Assembly (NCBI GenBank): GCA_947452295.1
Contig: CANGCK010000003.1
Coordinates: forward strand, 1 to 64,000
Direction of reading: 5' to 3'
DNA length: 64,000 bases
Origin: Sphingobacteriia bacterium
GTDB lineage: Bacteria; Bacteroidota; Bacteroidia; Chitinophagales; Chitinophagaceae
Shown: in pieces, positions 19,159 to 28,344 of the stretch
Numbering within the stretch: the first letter of the stretch is position 1
How the letters are laid out: each line of letters begins with the position of its first letter
Program-made: the position numbers and the translations under genes
The notes under the pieces: model-generated
The model's input: the letters and a program-made list of their open reading frames with translations, nothing else
Told to the model about the DNA's origin: nothing
The model's database searches: none

Positions 19159-20331
19159 ATGAATACTGCTGCAATATCAGTTTTAGTGCGTGCCGAAAAA
19201 GATCCAATACTACAATCAATAGGAAATAAAGTAATTGCTAAACAAAGAATCAACTTTGAAGAAGGTGTGCAATTATTTGAAAGAGGTTCTCTATCATTTT
19301 TAGGTGCTCTAGCCAATTGGGTTCGAGAAGAAAAACATGGTAACAAAACTTATTTCAATAGAAATTTTCATATTGAACCAACCAATATTTGTGTTTTTTC
19401 TTGTGCATTTTGTTCTTACTCAAGACTATATTCTAACAGAGAAGAAGGATGGGAACTAAGTATTGAACAAATGATGCATATCGTAAAAAGTTACGACGGG
19501 AAACCAGTAACAGAAGTGCACATTGTTGGAGGCGTTCATCCTAAAATGACCCTATCTTTTTTCATCGAACTATTACAAACCATCAAAGCACATAGACCAT
19601 CATTGCATATAAAGGCATTTACACCTGTAGAATTGGATTACATGTTTCGGAAAGCAAATGTTTCTGTAGAAGAAGGCATGCGTTTGGCACATGAAGCAGG
19701 ATTAGATTCTTTACCTGGTGGTGGCGCAGAAATATTTCATGAAGATATCAGATCAAAAATTTGTGATGACAAAGTGAATGCAGAAGGATGGTTAAAAATC
19801 CACGAAACTGCTCATAACATAGGCATGAACAGTAATGCCACACTATTATATGGACATATAGAATCTTATGCGCACAGAATAGATCATATGGAACGTCTTC
19901 GCAGTTTACAAGACCAAACTAAAGGGTTTAACACTTTTATTCCCCTTAAATTCAGGAATAAAGACAACGACATGAGTAATATTGCAGAATCTTCTATTAT
20001 TGAAGACATGAAGATGTATGCAGTAGCAAGAATTTACATGGACAATTTCCCGCATATTAAAGCATATTGGCCAATGTTAGGAAGGCAAAATGCCCAGTTA
20101 ACCCTTGCCTTTGGTGTAAATGATATTGATGGCACAATAGATGATTCTACTAAAATTTATTCAATGGCGGGTAGTGAAGAGCAAACACCTACAATGAGTA
20201 CTGCAGATTTAGTAAGATTAATTCAACAAGTTAATCGTCAACCTATTGAGCGCGGCACATTGTACAATGAAATTAGAGACTATGCTAACATTGATCCTGC
20301 AACATTAGAGGCAGAAGCTTTATCGAATTAG
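19159..20331 (+). CDS. mqnE: Aminofutalosine synthase, radical SAM enzyme
   Basis: The 390-residue protein carries the radical SAM cluster motif C-x3-C-x2-C (Cys78, Cys82, Cys85) in [14 protein letters not shown]. Downstream are [12 protein letters not shown], the [10 protein letters not shown] segment and [14 protein letters not shown]. This pattern fits MqnE, which joins the enolpyruvyl product of MqnA with SAM-derived adenosine to make aminofutalosine in the alternative menaquinone pathway. MqnC is a close relative and the chief alternative; the [10 protein letters not shown] context favours MqnE. No other menaquinone gene is in the window. The stop overlaps that of sdaA by 4 nt in a convergent arrangement. 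Confidence 0.9.
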   Translation: MNTAAISVLVRAEKDPILQSIGNKVIAKQRINFEEGVQLFERGSLSFLGALANWVREEKHGNKTYFNRNFHIEPTNICVFSCAFCSYSRLYSNREEGWELSIEQMMHIVKSYDGKPVTEVHIVGGVHPKMTLSFFIELLQTIKAHRPSLHIKAFTPVELDYMFRKANVSVEEGMRLAHEAGLDSLPGGGAEIFHEDIRSKICDDKVNAEGWLKIHETAHNIGMNSNATLLYGHIESYAHRIDHMERLRSLQDQTKGFNTFIPLKFRNKDNDMSNIAESSIIEDMKMYAVARIYMDNFPHIKAYWPMLGRQNAQLTLAFGVNDIDGTIDDSTKIYSMAGSEEQTPTMSTADLVRLIQQVNRQPIERGTLYNEIRDYANIDPATLEAEALSN

Positions 20332-21755
20332 CATTCACTCAACCCAAGTGGTATTTGAATAGCTAAACCACCATCAGCAGTTTCTTTGTATTTACTGTTC
20401 ATATCCAAAGCAGTATTCCACATGGTGGCAATCACCTTGTCGAGGCTCACTAATGCAAAGTCTGGTGTACTTTGTAATGCCAATTGGGAGGCTGTAATGG
20501 CTTTTATGGCACCCATTGTATTTCGTTCGATGCAAGGTATTTGCACCAATCCACCAATCGGATCACAAGTAAGACCTAAATGATGCTCCATGGCAATTTC
20601 TGCGGCCATTAATACTTGCTGTTGTGTTCCGCCCATACAGGCAGTTAAGGCACCTGCCGCCATTGCAGAAGATACGCCAATTTCAGCCTGGCATCCTCCC
20701 ATAGCAGCAGAAATAGTAGCTCCTTTTTTAAAAATACTGCCTATTTCCGATGCAGTAAGTAAAAAAGTAACAATATTATTTTCGGCATTTTTATCTCCAA
20801 AAGCAATGTAATACTGTAATACAGCAGGTATAACACCTGCCGCTCCATTAGTAGGTGCTGTAACTACTCTTCCAAAAGATGCATTTTCTTCATTTACCGC
20901 TAATGCAAAACAACTCACCCAATCTAATATGTATTGAAAAGAAGTTCCTCCGGCTTTAATGGCAGTAAGCCAATCATTGTAGTTGTAATATGACTTATTA
21001 TTGAGTAATTTTCTATTTAAATCAAATGCCCGCCTTCTTACTTGTAATCCACCTGGCAATATACCTTGGGCATAACAACCGCTAAAAATACAATTCCGCA
21101 TCGTTTCCCAAATATTGAATACACCCTTAATAGTTGCTGATTCTGAACGCCAAACTTGTTCATTTTCTAATACAACTTCATGTATTGCCAAGCCGGTTTT
21201 TCTACACCAATGTAATAAATCCGAGGCAGTATTTATTGGAAATGGCAAGTCGATACTTTGTTGTTGGTGACTAATATCGCCTTCATAAACAACAAATCCA
21301 CCCCCTATAGAATAAAACGTTTCACACCAATGATTTCCGTCTTTCGTTGCAATTAAAAATGAAAGTCCATTTGGATGATAGGGCAACGATTCATTAGATA
21401 AAAAATGAATATTAGTTTGCACATGAAATTCAATATTTTTTTTACCTGCTAACAACAAGACAGATCGACTGCGGATTTGATTTATAATTGGTGTAATAGT
21501 ATTAACATCAATTGTTTCAGGGTCTTCACCACTCAATCCCATCATAACAGCAATATCAGTACCATGCCCCTTACCTGTTTTTGCAAGAGAGCCATACAAT
21601 AAAATGGTGATTGATTGGATATTATCAAAGGTTGTTTTAGATTGAATACTAGCTAAACAGCGTAAAGCCGCTTTCCAAGGACCTAATGTATGAGAACTAG
21701 AAGGGCCTATCCCAATTTTAAACATGTCGAAAACAGAAATAGCTTCATGTGGCAT
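20328..21755 (-). CDS. sdaA: L-serine ammonia-lyase (single-chain, Fe-S dependent)
   Basis: This 475-residue enzyme converts L-serine to pyruvate and ammonia. The N-terminal half carries [21 protein letters not shown], the SSSHT motif of the beta domain. The C-terminal half has the alpha domain with [26 protein letters not shown] and [16 protein letters not shown], which provide the Cys ligands of the catalytic [4Fe-4S] cluster. Both domains in one chain is the common form in Bacteroidota and Gammaproteobacteria. The start is the ATG at 21753-21755; the divergent aminotransferase starts 98 nt further on. Confidence 0.95.
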   Translation of the reverse strand: MPHEAISVFDMFKIGIGPSSSHTLGPWKAALRCLASIQSKTTFDNIQSITILLYGSLAKTGKGHGTDIAVMMGLSGEDPETIDVNTITPIINQIRSRSVLLLAGKKNIEFHVQTNIHFLSNESLPYHPNGLSFLIATKDGNHWCETFYSIGGGFVVYEGDISHQQQSIDLPFPINTASDLLHWCRKTGLAIHEVVLENEQVWRSESATIKGVFNIWETMRNCIFSGCYAQGILPGGLQVRRRAFDLNRKLLNNKSYYNYNDWLTAIKAGGTSFQYILDWVSCFALAVNEENASFGRVVTAPTNGAAGVIPAVLQYYIAFGDKNAENNIVTFLLTASEIGSIFKKGATISAAMGGCQAEIGVSSAMAAGALTACMGGTQQQVLMAAEIAMEHHLGLTCDPIGGLVQIPCIERNTMGAIKAITASQLALQSTPDFALVSLDKVIATMWNTALDMNSKYKETADGGLAIQIPLGLSEC

Positions 21756-21853
21756 TTTGCTAAGTTAATTCTAAAAAATATAATTACTTACGAGTGTTAG
21801 GATAGTTTTTCCGAACTTTATGCCTCAATTGTATATTCATAATAACCCAACAC

Positions 21854-23044
21854 ATGGAACTTTCTTCTTTATTAAACCGGTTTAATGAGCCTGAAACCCT
21901 TAAAATGGCTAAGCTAGGTCGCGAATTGCGTGCCAGTGGTATTGATGTGATCGATTTAAGTCTGGGTGAACCCGATTTCGACACACCACAACATATTAAA
22001 GACGCTGCAATTAAAGCAATTAATGACAATTGGAGCCATTATACGCCTGTTTCCGGATTTCTTGATTTGAGAGAAGCTGTATGTACTAAGTTAAAAAGAG
22101 ACAATAATCTTGATTATACGTTCGATAATATTGTAACATCTACTGGTGCAAAGCAGAGTTTAGCAAATGTTATTTTAGCGTTGGTAGATGAGGGTGATGA
22201 AGTGATTATCCCAACCCCTTACTGGGTTACTTATTCTGAATTAGTAAAAATTGCAAGAGGTAAAGTGGTTGAAATAAGAACTACTGTTGAAAATGAATTT
22301 AAAGCAACGCCTGCTGAAGTAGAAGCTGCAATTACTCCACGTACTAAAGTGTTCATGTTTTCGTCACCTTGTAACCCATCTGGAGCGGTATACAGTAAAG
22401 AAGAATTAGCTGCCTTAGCTGAGGTTTTTAGAAAACATCCACATGTAACCATATTATCCGATGAAATTTATGAGTACATTAATTTTGTGGGTGCTCATGA
22501 AAGTATAGCTCAATTCAGTGATATTAAAGATCGTGTGGTTATAGTAAACGGACTGAGTAAAGGATTTGCAATGACAGGCTGGAGATTAGGATATATTGCT
22601 GCAAGCACAGAAATAGCCAAAGCTTGTGAAAAATTACAAGGGCAATTTACCAGCGGTACTTGTTCTATTACCCAAAAAGCAGCTGTTGTTGCTCTAACTG
22701 GTGACTTAAAGCCTTCTATTGAAATGACGGAAGAATTTACAAAAAGAAGAGCTAGAACGCTAGAACTTGTAAAATCGATACCTGGCTTCAAATGCTTTGA
22801 ACCACAAGGTGCATTTTATGTATTTCCTGATGTAAGTTCTTATTACGGTAAGAGCAATGGAACTGAAAAAGTAAATAATGCAGCAGACTTTAGCATGTAT
22901 TTATTAAATACAGCCCATGTATCATCGGTTATGGGAGATGCATTTGGGGAGCCTAATTGTGTGCGTTTTTCTTTTGCCAATAGCATGGAAAATATTGAAA
23001 AAGCTTGGAAACGTATTGCTGATGCATTAGCGCAGTTGAAATAA
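21854..23044 (+). CDS. aspC: Aspartate aminotransferase-type PLP enzyme (class I/II)
   Basis: The 396-residue fold type I aminotransferase has the substrate-loop LSLGEPDFDTP near residue 36, PLP contacts SPCNPSG (Asn174) and SDEIYEYI (Asp203), the Schiff-base Lys236 in NGLSKGFAMTGWRLGY, and the C-terminal carboxylate-binding Arg in CVRFSFANS. It resembles subgroup I-gamma (thermophile or Rhizobium-type) aspartate or prephenate aminotransferases. The exact amino-acid preference cannot be read from sequence. The gene is followed by a terminator that reaches almost to the next start codon. Confidence 0.9.
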   Translation: MELSSLLNRFNEPETLKMAKLGRELRASGIDVIDLSLGEPDFDTPQHIKDAAIKAINDNWSHYTPVSGFLDLREAVCTKLKRDNNLDYTFDNIVTSTGAKQSLANVILALVDEGDEVIIPTPYWVTYSELVKIARGKVVEIRTTVENEFKATPAEVEAAITPRTKVFMFSSPCNPSGAVYSKEELAALAEVFRKHPHVTILSDEIYEYINFVGAHESIAQFSDIKDRVVIVNGLSKGFAMTGWRLGYIAASTEIAKACEKLQGQFTSGTCSITQKAAVVALTGDLKPSIEMTEEFTKRRARTLELVKSIPGFKCFEPQGAFYVFPDVSSYYGKSNGTEKVNNAADFSMYLLNTAHVSSVMGDAFGEPNCVRFSFANSMENIEKAWKRIADALAQLK

Positions 23045-23070
23045 TAATTTTATAGCATTATTTTCTATAT

Positions 23071-23116
23071 TCCCTGTTTTCATCAAAATCATAACTGTTG
23101 AAAACAGGGATTTTTT
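23071..23116 (+). terminator. Intrinsic terminator after aspC, abutting the next gene
   Basis: TCCCTGTTTTCA (23071-23082) pairs perfectly over 12 bp with TGAAAACAGGGA (23099-23110), followed by six T at 23111-23116. The methyltransferase ATG follows after only 7 nt. Confidence 0.75.
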
Positions 23117-23123
23117 AAATACA

Positions 23124-24074
23124 ATGATTGATCCACAGAAAGAAGAAATGTTCAGAAATCGACTGAACAAAGTATACAAACACAAAAACAAAATTGCCAA
23201 GCGCCAACAAGTAAGTTGTTACCGTTTGTACGACCACGACTTGCCCGAATTCCCATTTAGCATTGAACTGTACGAAGACAATATTTATATAGCTGAATAT
23301 CTTCGTCGGCATGGAATGGAAGACGAGGTACACGATGAATGGTTATTAGATTGTATGAAAATAATTCAATCAATAACAGGGGTTGACATTGATAAAATGT
23401 ACTGTAAACAGCGAAAAAGAATGTCTCACAGAGACGGGCAATATGAAAAACTTTCTACAGAAAAACAATATTTTACAGTTGTTGAAGATGGATTGAAATT
23501 TTTAATAAACCTTACTGATTACTTAGATACAGGCTTATTTTTAGACCACCGGATTACCCGAAATAAAATCAAACAAATAAGTAATGGCAAAAGAGTCTTA
23601 AATTTATTTTGTTATACTGGTTCATTTTCTGTTTATGCTGCTGCAGGCAGTGCAGCAAATGTTACGTCTGTAGATTTATCAAAAACTTATTTAGCTTGGG
23701 CAGAAGACAATTTAGCTATTAATTTATTTAAAGACCCAACGAAATATGTTTCGATTCATGCAGATGTAAAACAGTATCTTAAAACACTATTGCCCAATAG
23801 TTTTGATCTAGTAATAATGGATCCTCCAACATTCAGTAATAGCAAAAGAATGAAAGATATCTTAGATATACAACGTGACCATGTAGAACTTATTAATGAT
23901 GCATTAAGCGCAATCTCACCGGGTGGTGAATTGTATTTTAGCACCAACTTTACAAAATTTGAAATTGATATCCCTAATATTCAAGCCACTAGTATTAAGG
24001 ATATAACTAAAGCCACTACCCCATTTGATTTTGAAGGAAAACTTAAAAGATGGTGTTATCAAATTCAAAAATAA
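23124..24074 (+). CDS. Stand-alone RlmK-like 23S rRNA methyltransferase
   Basis: The 316-residue class I SAM-dependent methyltransferase has motif I VLNLFCYTGSFSVYAAAG, a following SVDLSKTYL acidic motif and the catalytic-region signature MDPPTFSNSKRM. The last is the hallmark of the C-terminal half (RlmK) of E. coli RlmKL, which makes m7G2069 in 23S rRNA. The N-terminal third, with YRLYDHDLPEFPFSIELY, also matches that domain. Here it is a separate protein without the RlmL half. The likely role is 23S rRNA guanine-N7 methylation; RlmI-like cytosine-C5 activity is less likely. It ends 3 nt from convergent coaE. Confidence 0.85.
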   Translation: MIDPQKEEMFRNRLNKVYKHKNKIAKRQQVSCYRLYDHDLPEFPFSIELYEDNIYIAEYLRRHGMEDEVHDEWLLDCMKIIQSITGVDIDKMYCKQRKRMSHRDGQYEKLSTEKQYFTVVEDGLKFLINLTDYLDTGLFLDHRITRNKIKQISNGKRVLNLFCYTGSFSVYAAAGSAANVTSVDLSKTYLAWAEDNLAINLFKDPTKYVSIHADVKQYLKTLLPNSFDLVIMDPPTFSNSKRMKDILDIQRDHVELINDALSAISPGGELYFSTNFTKFEIDIPNIQATSIKDITKATTPFDFEGKLKRWCYQIQK

Positions 24075-24077
24075 ACA

Positions 24078-24689
24078 TCACAGATTATTTGATTCGCTGT
24101 AATGTGTAGCGCGTTGAAGCAAACTTTGATGCAATTCCAGCACTTGAGGAATCATTAATTCTTCTTCATTATTATAAATTATCCAATCACACAATTTCAT
24201 TTTAAGGCTTTCATCGATTTGTTGATTCATACGAGCCAACACCTGTTCCCTACTCAGATGGTCGCGATCCATTATTCGTTTAATGCGCAATGATTTAGAG
24301 CAGCTTACTCCAATTATACCATCGAGGCCTTTTGCTGAACCAGACTCAAAAAAAAGGGCAGCCTCTTTCAAAATATATGGAGCATTTTGTTGAAGCACCC
24401 AATCATTACTGGCCTTTATTGTAGCAGGATGTACTATTGAATTTAAAACCAACAACTGATGAGGGTCATTAAAAACCTTACTTGCAAGAAAGGACTTATT
24501 TACCTGACCATCAACATATGCATCTTTTCCAAATGCATGAATAATTGCTTCTCGAACTGATTGATTTTCTTGCATAATTGAACGAGCAAGATCATCTGCC
24601 TTTAACACAGGAATACCCAATTGAGCAAAAACTGCAGCAACCGTAGATTTACCGCACCCAATACCTCCAGTAATTCCTATTTTAAGCAT
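24078..24689 (-). CDS. coaE: Dephospho-CoA kinase
   Basis: The product phosphorylates the ribose 3'-OH of dephospho-CoA, the last step of coenzyme A synthesis. The P-loop GGIGCGKSTV is at residues 7-16, followed by the LKADDLAR loop and the characteristic HPATIKA segment. The start is the ATG at 24687-24689, giving MLKIGITGG and 203 residues; a TTG 21 nt upstream lies inside a terminator hairpin and is unlikely. The T-run of that terminator ends only 2 nt before the ATG, so there is no room for a ribosome binding site. Confidence 0.95.
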   Translation of the reverse strand: MLKIGITGGIGCGKSTVAAVFAQLGIPVLKADDLARSIMQENQSVREAIIHAFGKDAYVDGQVNKSFLASKVFNDPHQLLVLNSIVHPATIKASNDWVLQQNAPYILKEAALFFESGSAKGLDGIIGVSCSKSLRIKRIMDRDHLSREQVLARMNQQIDESLKMKLCDWIIYNNEEELMIPQVLELHQSLLQRATHYSESNNL

Positions 24690-24691
24690 AT

Positions 24692-24718
24692 AAAAAAAGC
24701 CGGTAATCAATACCGGCT
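24692..24718 (-). terminator. Intrinsic terminator after yajC, abutting coaE
   Basis: On the minus strand AGCCGGTA (24718-24711) and TACCGGCT (24705-24698) form an 8-bp stem with a 5-nt loop. The last stem T begins a run of seven T (24698-24692). The coaE ATG begins at 24689. Confidence 0.75.
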
Positions 24719-24745
24719 ATAAATTTACTTGAAATTTGTAATTGA

Positions 24746-25081
24746 TTACTTTTTTTCAGCTGGTGTTTTATTAATAGCAACAGTCCACTCCATACTGATT
24801 GACGATTTTTCAATCTTTAAATAGCTTCCGGGACTCACTTCTAATTGAAGTGTATTGTCTTCATTGATTTTATTAATGGTTCCGTGTATGCCTGCAATGG
24901 TAACAATTTTATCGCCTTTCTGCATATTGTCAATGAAAGTCTTTTGCTCTTTTGCTTTCTTTGCTTGTGGACGAATCATAAACAACCAAAATACCAAAAT
25001 AATGGCTCCCATCATAACCAATTGAAAAGTTCCACCATTTTTTGGATCTGCTGATAAAAGAATTGTAGCTAAATTATACAT
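24746..25081 (-). CDS. yajC: Preprotein translocase accessory subunit YajC
   Basis: This 111-residue protein has one membrane helix (about residues 20-38) ending in the family signature FWLFMIRPQAKKAKEQKTFIDNM, then a small cytoplasmic domain with the GDKIVTIAGIHGTI motif. YajC associates with SecDF and the SecYEG/YidC translocon. secDF is also in this window, about 5 kb away on the other strand. It follows nusB by 36 nt and probably shares its transcript, which ends at the hairpin just downstream. Confidence 0.95.
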   Translation of the reverse strand: MYNLATILLSADPKNGGTFQLVMMGAIILVFWLFMIRPQAKKAKEQKTFIDNMQKGDKIVTIAGIHGTINKINEDNTLQLEVSPGSYLKIEKSSISMEWTVAINKTPAEKK

Positions 25082-25117
25082 GTGATTTGTTTTTTAAATG
25101 ATTGGCAAGTTAAGTAA

Positions 25118-26050
25118 TTATGCTAACTTATTTTTGAAACTTATTTTGTTGATTTTGCCCTCAGCAGATAATTCTTTGTGAAGATTATCTAAAAGACCAT
25201 TTACAAATTGACCGCTTTGACTAGTACTATATTCTTTAGCTAAATCAATGTATTCATTGATCGTTACTTTGGTAGGTATGGTCTCAAAAAACAGTAACTC
25301 ACAAATGCCCATCCTCATCAAAATCATATCTAACAGAGCTATCCTATCTGCATCCCAGTTCTTTAATTTAGGCTTAATCAATTCGGTACAGAATTCTTTT
25401 TTATCGATGGCGGTTTTTAATAATTGACGGGCAAAATCCCATTTATCGAGACTCATTAATTGATCTAACTGAACGCTAGCAGGTTTTTTGATATATGACA
25501 ATATCAATTGATCAATCATATCCGCATCATCATCCCAATTATTGAAATGTTCTTCAATATGTGCAATAAAATCCTCGTTCGGCAGCATAATCTGGGTAAA
25601 AATCAGTTTAATGATTTCCTGTTCTTTTGATTTATCTCTGCTTTGCTCAATTATATAAGCCTGATACGCATCTGTTTCTACCAGATTTAAATAAAGTTTT
25701 TTAACTAAATCTTTATCGATTCTTTGTGCTGGTTTATCAACCTCAATTGCTTTTTGGTAAGATTTGTTTTCCAGCAAACCCCATATGAAGTCGTTTCCTG
25801 CAATTTTAATGTTGACATTCAAATCACTGGTTGAGGGTAAATTTTTTGCAGCTCTTTGTGCAGCGCTTACTTCAGCAAAACGAGCAATTTCAGAAAGAAA
25901 ATAAATCAAATAAATAAATAATTCACGACTTTTATCTAACTGTTTTTCTAATGTTTGAATCGGTTGTTTGAACGTATTAATTGAATCAGCGGACTCAATC
26001 ATATAGAGCAACTGCATCACCTTAACACGAATATTTCTTCTGCTGATCAT
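25118..26050 (-). CDS. nusB: Transcription antitermination factor NusB (long Bacteroidota form)
   Basis: The 310-residue product starts MISRRNIRVKVMQLLY, the NusB RNA-binding N-terminus, and ends with the NusB C-terminal helices (LLFFETIPTKVTINEYIDLAKEYSTSQSGQFVNGLLD). Between these lies an insertion that makes it about twice the length of E. coli NusB, as is usual in this phylum. NusB binds boxA RNA with NusE (ribosomal protein S10) and protects rRNA transcription from early termination. It heads a nusB-yajC unit with a good -7 element 25 nt before its start. Confidence 0.93.
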   Translation of the reverse strand: MISRRNIRVKVMQLLYMIESADSINTFKQPIQTLEKQLDKSRELFIYLIYFLSEIARFAEVSAAQRAAKNLPSTSDLNVNIKIAGNDFIWGLLENKSYQKAIEVDKPAQRIDKDLVKKLYLNLVETDAYQAYIIEQSRDKSKEQEIIKLIFTQIMLPNEDFIAHIEEHFNNWDDDADMIDQLILSYIKKPASVQLDQLMSLDKWDFARQLLKTAIDKKEFCTELIKPKLKNWDADRIALLDMILMRMGICELLFFETIPTKVTINEYIDLAKEYSTSQSGQFVNGLLDNLHKELSAEGKINKISFKNKLA

Positions 26051-26075
26051 TAAACAAGAACTTTTTTGAGGAGTG

Positions 26076-26083
26076 CAAAGGTA
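26076..26083 (-). promoter_or_regulatory. Candidate -7 element for nusB
   Basis: The minus strand reads TACCTTTG, a perfect TAnnTTTG identical to the element before mutS2, 25 nt from the nusB ATG. Confidence 0.5.
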
Positions 26084-26202
26084 AGGATTTAAATAAAAGT
26101 AAATTTGTTAAATGTAAATTTGACAGCTTTTTTTTATTTAGGGGCTTATACTCTGACAGCAAAGTGAATATAATATAGGTTTAACCCCAATAAACTGTTA
26201 AA

Positions 26203-26233
26203 TTGACTTATTAAATCCTTTGGCATAATTATC
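26203..26233 (+). promoter_or_regulatory. Candidate groESL promoter
   Basis: TTGACT at 26203-26208 is followed after 17 nt by TAATTA at 26226-26231, close to a classic sigma-70 promoter. The same sites also fit the Bacteroidota layout (TTG, 20 nt, TAnnTTTG-like TAATTATC). groES starts 45 nt downstream. No CIRCE inverted repeat is present. Confidence 0.4.
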
Positions 26234-26278
26234 GACAGAATACCAAAAATTACATTAATTAATTAAATTTAATAACGT

Positions 26279-26560
26279 ATGGCTAAGAAAATCAACGTTA
26301 CTCCTCTGCACGACAGAGTTATTGTTAAGCCTGCTGCTGCTGAAGAAAAAACAGCCGGTGGAATTATTATTCCTGACACTGCAAAAGAGAAGCCACAACG
26401 TGGTATTGTTGTTGCTGCCGGAAAAGGAAAAACAGATGAACCAATGACTGTAAAAGTAGGCGACACTGTGTTATACGGTAAATATGCCGGTACTGAAGTT
26501 CAGATTGAAGGACAAGATTTATTAATCATGAGAGAAAGCGATCTTTTAGCGATTATCTAA
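26279..26560 (+). CDS. groES: Co-chaperonin GroES
   Basis: The 93-residue cap of the chaperonin starts [18 protein letters not shown]. The mobile loop that docks on GroEL is in [18 protein letters not shown], and the family's [14 protein letters not shown] segment is present. It forms a seven-fold lid on GroEL in the cytosol. groEL begins 36 nt downstream, so the two are one operon. Confidence 0.99.
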   Translation: MAKKINVTPLHDRVIVKPAAAEEKTAGGIIIPDTAKEKPQRGIVVAAGKGKTDEPMTVKVGDTVLYGKYAGTEVQIEGQDLLIMRESDLLAII

Positions 26561-26596
26561 ATCCATTTTAAACAAAATAATAAATTTAATATTGAT

Positions 26597-28234
26597 ATGG
26601 CTAAGCAAATATTCTTTGATATAGAAGCTAGAAATAAAATGAAAAAAGGCGTTGATACATTGGCCAACGCTGTAAAAGTTACATTAGGACCAAAAGGTCG
26701 CAATGTGGTTATTGAAAAAAAGTTTGGTGCTCCACAGGTTACTAAAGATGGTGTATCAGTAGCTAAGGAAATTGAATTAGAAGATGCAATTGAAAACATG
26801 GGTGCTCAAATGGTGAAAGAAGTAGCTTCTAAAACTGCAGATATTGCGGGAGATGGTACTACAACTGCAACTGTTTTGGCTCAAGCTATCATCAGCGAAG
26901 GTTTAAAAAATGTAGCTGCTGGCGCTAATCCTATGGATTTAAAGCGTGGTATCGATAAGGCTGTAGACAAAATTATTGAGAATTTAAGAGTACAATCTCA
27001 AACGATTGGCAACGATAGTAAAAAAATTGAGCAAGTAGCGACCATTTCTGCTAATAGTGATAGTGAAATTGGTAAGTTAATTGCCACTGCTATGTCAAAA
27101 GTTGGTAAAGAAGGGGTTATTACCGTAGAAGAAGCGAAAGGTACCGATACAACAGTTGATGTAGTTGAAGGTATGCAATTTGATCGCGGATATATTTCGC
27201 CTTATTTTGTAACCAACAGCGAAAAAATGGAAGCTGAGTTACAAAATCCTTACATATTAATCTATGATAAAAAGATTAGTGCAATGAAAGACATTCTTCA
27301 TATTTTGGAGAAAGTTGCACAAACTAGCCGACCATTAGTAATTATTGCAGAAGATTTAGAAGGAGAAGCATTGGCAACATTAGTTGTAAACAAATTACGT
27401 GGTACTATTAAAGTTGCTGCAGTTAAAGCACCTGGTTTTGGTGATCGCAGAAAAGAAATGTTAACAGATATTGCTATCCTTACAGCGGGTACAGTTATAA
27501 GTGAAGAACAAGGTTTCAAATTAGAAAATGCTGATTTAACCTATTTAGGTCAAGCCGCTACTGTAACAATCGACAAAGACAATACCATTGTTGTTGGAGG
27601 TAAGGGTAAGAAAGCTGATATCGTTGCTAGAGTTAATCAAATTAAAGCGCAAGTAGAAAATACTACTTCTGATTATGACCGTGAAAAACTACAAGAACGT
27701 TTAGCCAAATTAAGTGGCGGTGTGGCTGTTTTATATGTAGGTGCTGCTACAGAAGTAGAAATGAAAGAAAAGAAAGACCGTGTAGATGATGCATTACATG
27801 CAACAAGAGCGGCTGTTGAAGAAGGAATCGTTCCTGGTGGTGGTGTAGCTTACATTCGTGCAGTACAAAGTTTAGAAAAATTAAAAGGCGCTAACGAAGA
27901 CGAAACAACTGGAATTCAAATTGTAAAAAGAGCAATTGAAGAACCACTTCGTCAAATTGTTAGTAACAGTGGAATAGAAGGTTCTATTGTTGTTCAAAAA
28001 ATTAAAGAAGGAAAAGCTGATTTTGGATTTAATGCACGTACAGAAGTGTACGAAAACTTATTCAAAGCCGGTGTAATCGATCCTACTAAAGTTACACGTG
28101 TAGCATTAGAGAATGCTGCATCTATTGCTGCGATGTTATTAACTACAGAATGTGTAGTTGCCGACAAGCCTAAACCAGAAGCTGCTCCTGCTCATCCAGG
28201 TGGTGGACATGATATGGGTGGAATGGGTTATTAG
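26597..28234 (+). CDS. groEL: Chaperonin GroEL
   Basis: The 545-residue product is a standard Hsp60. It has the [12 protein letters not shown] segment near residue 31, the ATP-site [14 protein letters not shown] near 86-99 (catalytic Asp in GDGTT), and the [13 protein letters not shown] segment near 410-422. The C-terminus ends in a short [10 protein letters not shown] tail, the glycine-methionine tail that lines the folding chamber. It forms a double heptamer with GroES. A long perfect inverted repeat 22 nt after the stop is the terminator. Confidence 0.99.
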   Translation: MAKQIFFDIEARNKMKKGVDTLANAVKVTLGPKGRNVVIEKKFGAPQVTKDGVSVAKEIELEDAIENMGAQMVKEVASKTADIAGDGTTTATVLAQAIISEGLKNVAAGANPMDLKRGIDKAVDKIIENLRVQSQTIGNDSKKIEQVATISANSDSEIGKLIATAMSKVGKEGVITVEEAKGTDTTVDVVEGMQFDRGYISPYFVTNSEKMEAELQNPYILIYDKKISAMKDILHILEKVAQTSRPLVIIAEDLEGEALATLVVNKLRGTIKVAAVKAPGFGDRRKEMLTDIAILTAGTVISEEQGFKLENADLTYLGQAATVTIDKDNTIVVGGKGKKADIVARVNQIKAQVENTTSDYDREKLQERLAKLSGGVAVLYVGAATEVEMKEKKDRVDDALHATRAAVEEGIVPGGGVAYIRAVQSLEKLKGANEDETTGIQIVKRAIEEPLRQIVSNSGIEGSIVVQKIKEGKADFGFNARTEVYENLFKAGVIDPTKVTRVALENAASIAAMLLTTECVVADKPKPEAAPAHPGGGHDMGGMGY

Positions 28235-28255
28235 TATTAACATTCTTGGTTATAC

Positions 28256-28305
28256 AATTAAAATTAAAATGGCTCCCAATTTTGGGAGCCATTTTAATTT
28301 TAATT
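28256..28305. terminator. Bidirectional terminator between groEL and the lysoplasmalogenase gene
   Basis: A perfect 24-bp inverted repeat (28256-28279 and 28282-28305) has only TT between the arms. The GC-rich core GGCTCCCAA/TTGGGAGCC is flanked by A/T tracts that serve as T-runs in either direction. The two genes are convergent. Confidence 0.8.
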
Positions 28306-28344
28306 AATCAACCTAATCATAAAATCAGGTAATTGTATGAACAA

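Noticed and set aside
24690-24710. Upstream TTG start for coaE
   Set aside because: The TTG lies in the loop of the terminator hairpin and the added residues do not match the family, while the ATG at 24687-24689 gives the normal N-terminus.
26051-26278. CIRCE (HrcA) operator before groES
   Set aside because: The bases GAGTGC occur near 26071 but without the inverted partner TTAGCACTC at the proper spacing.
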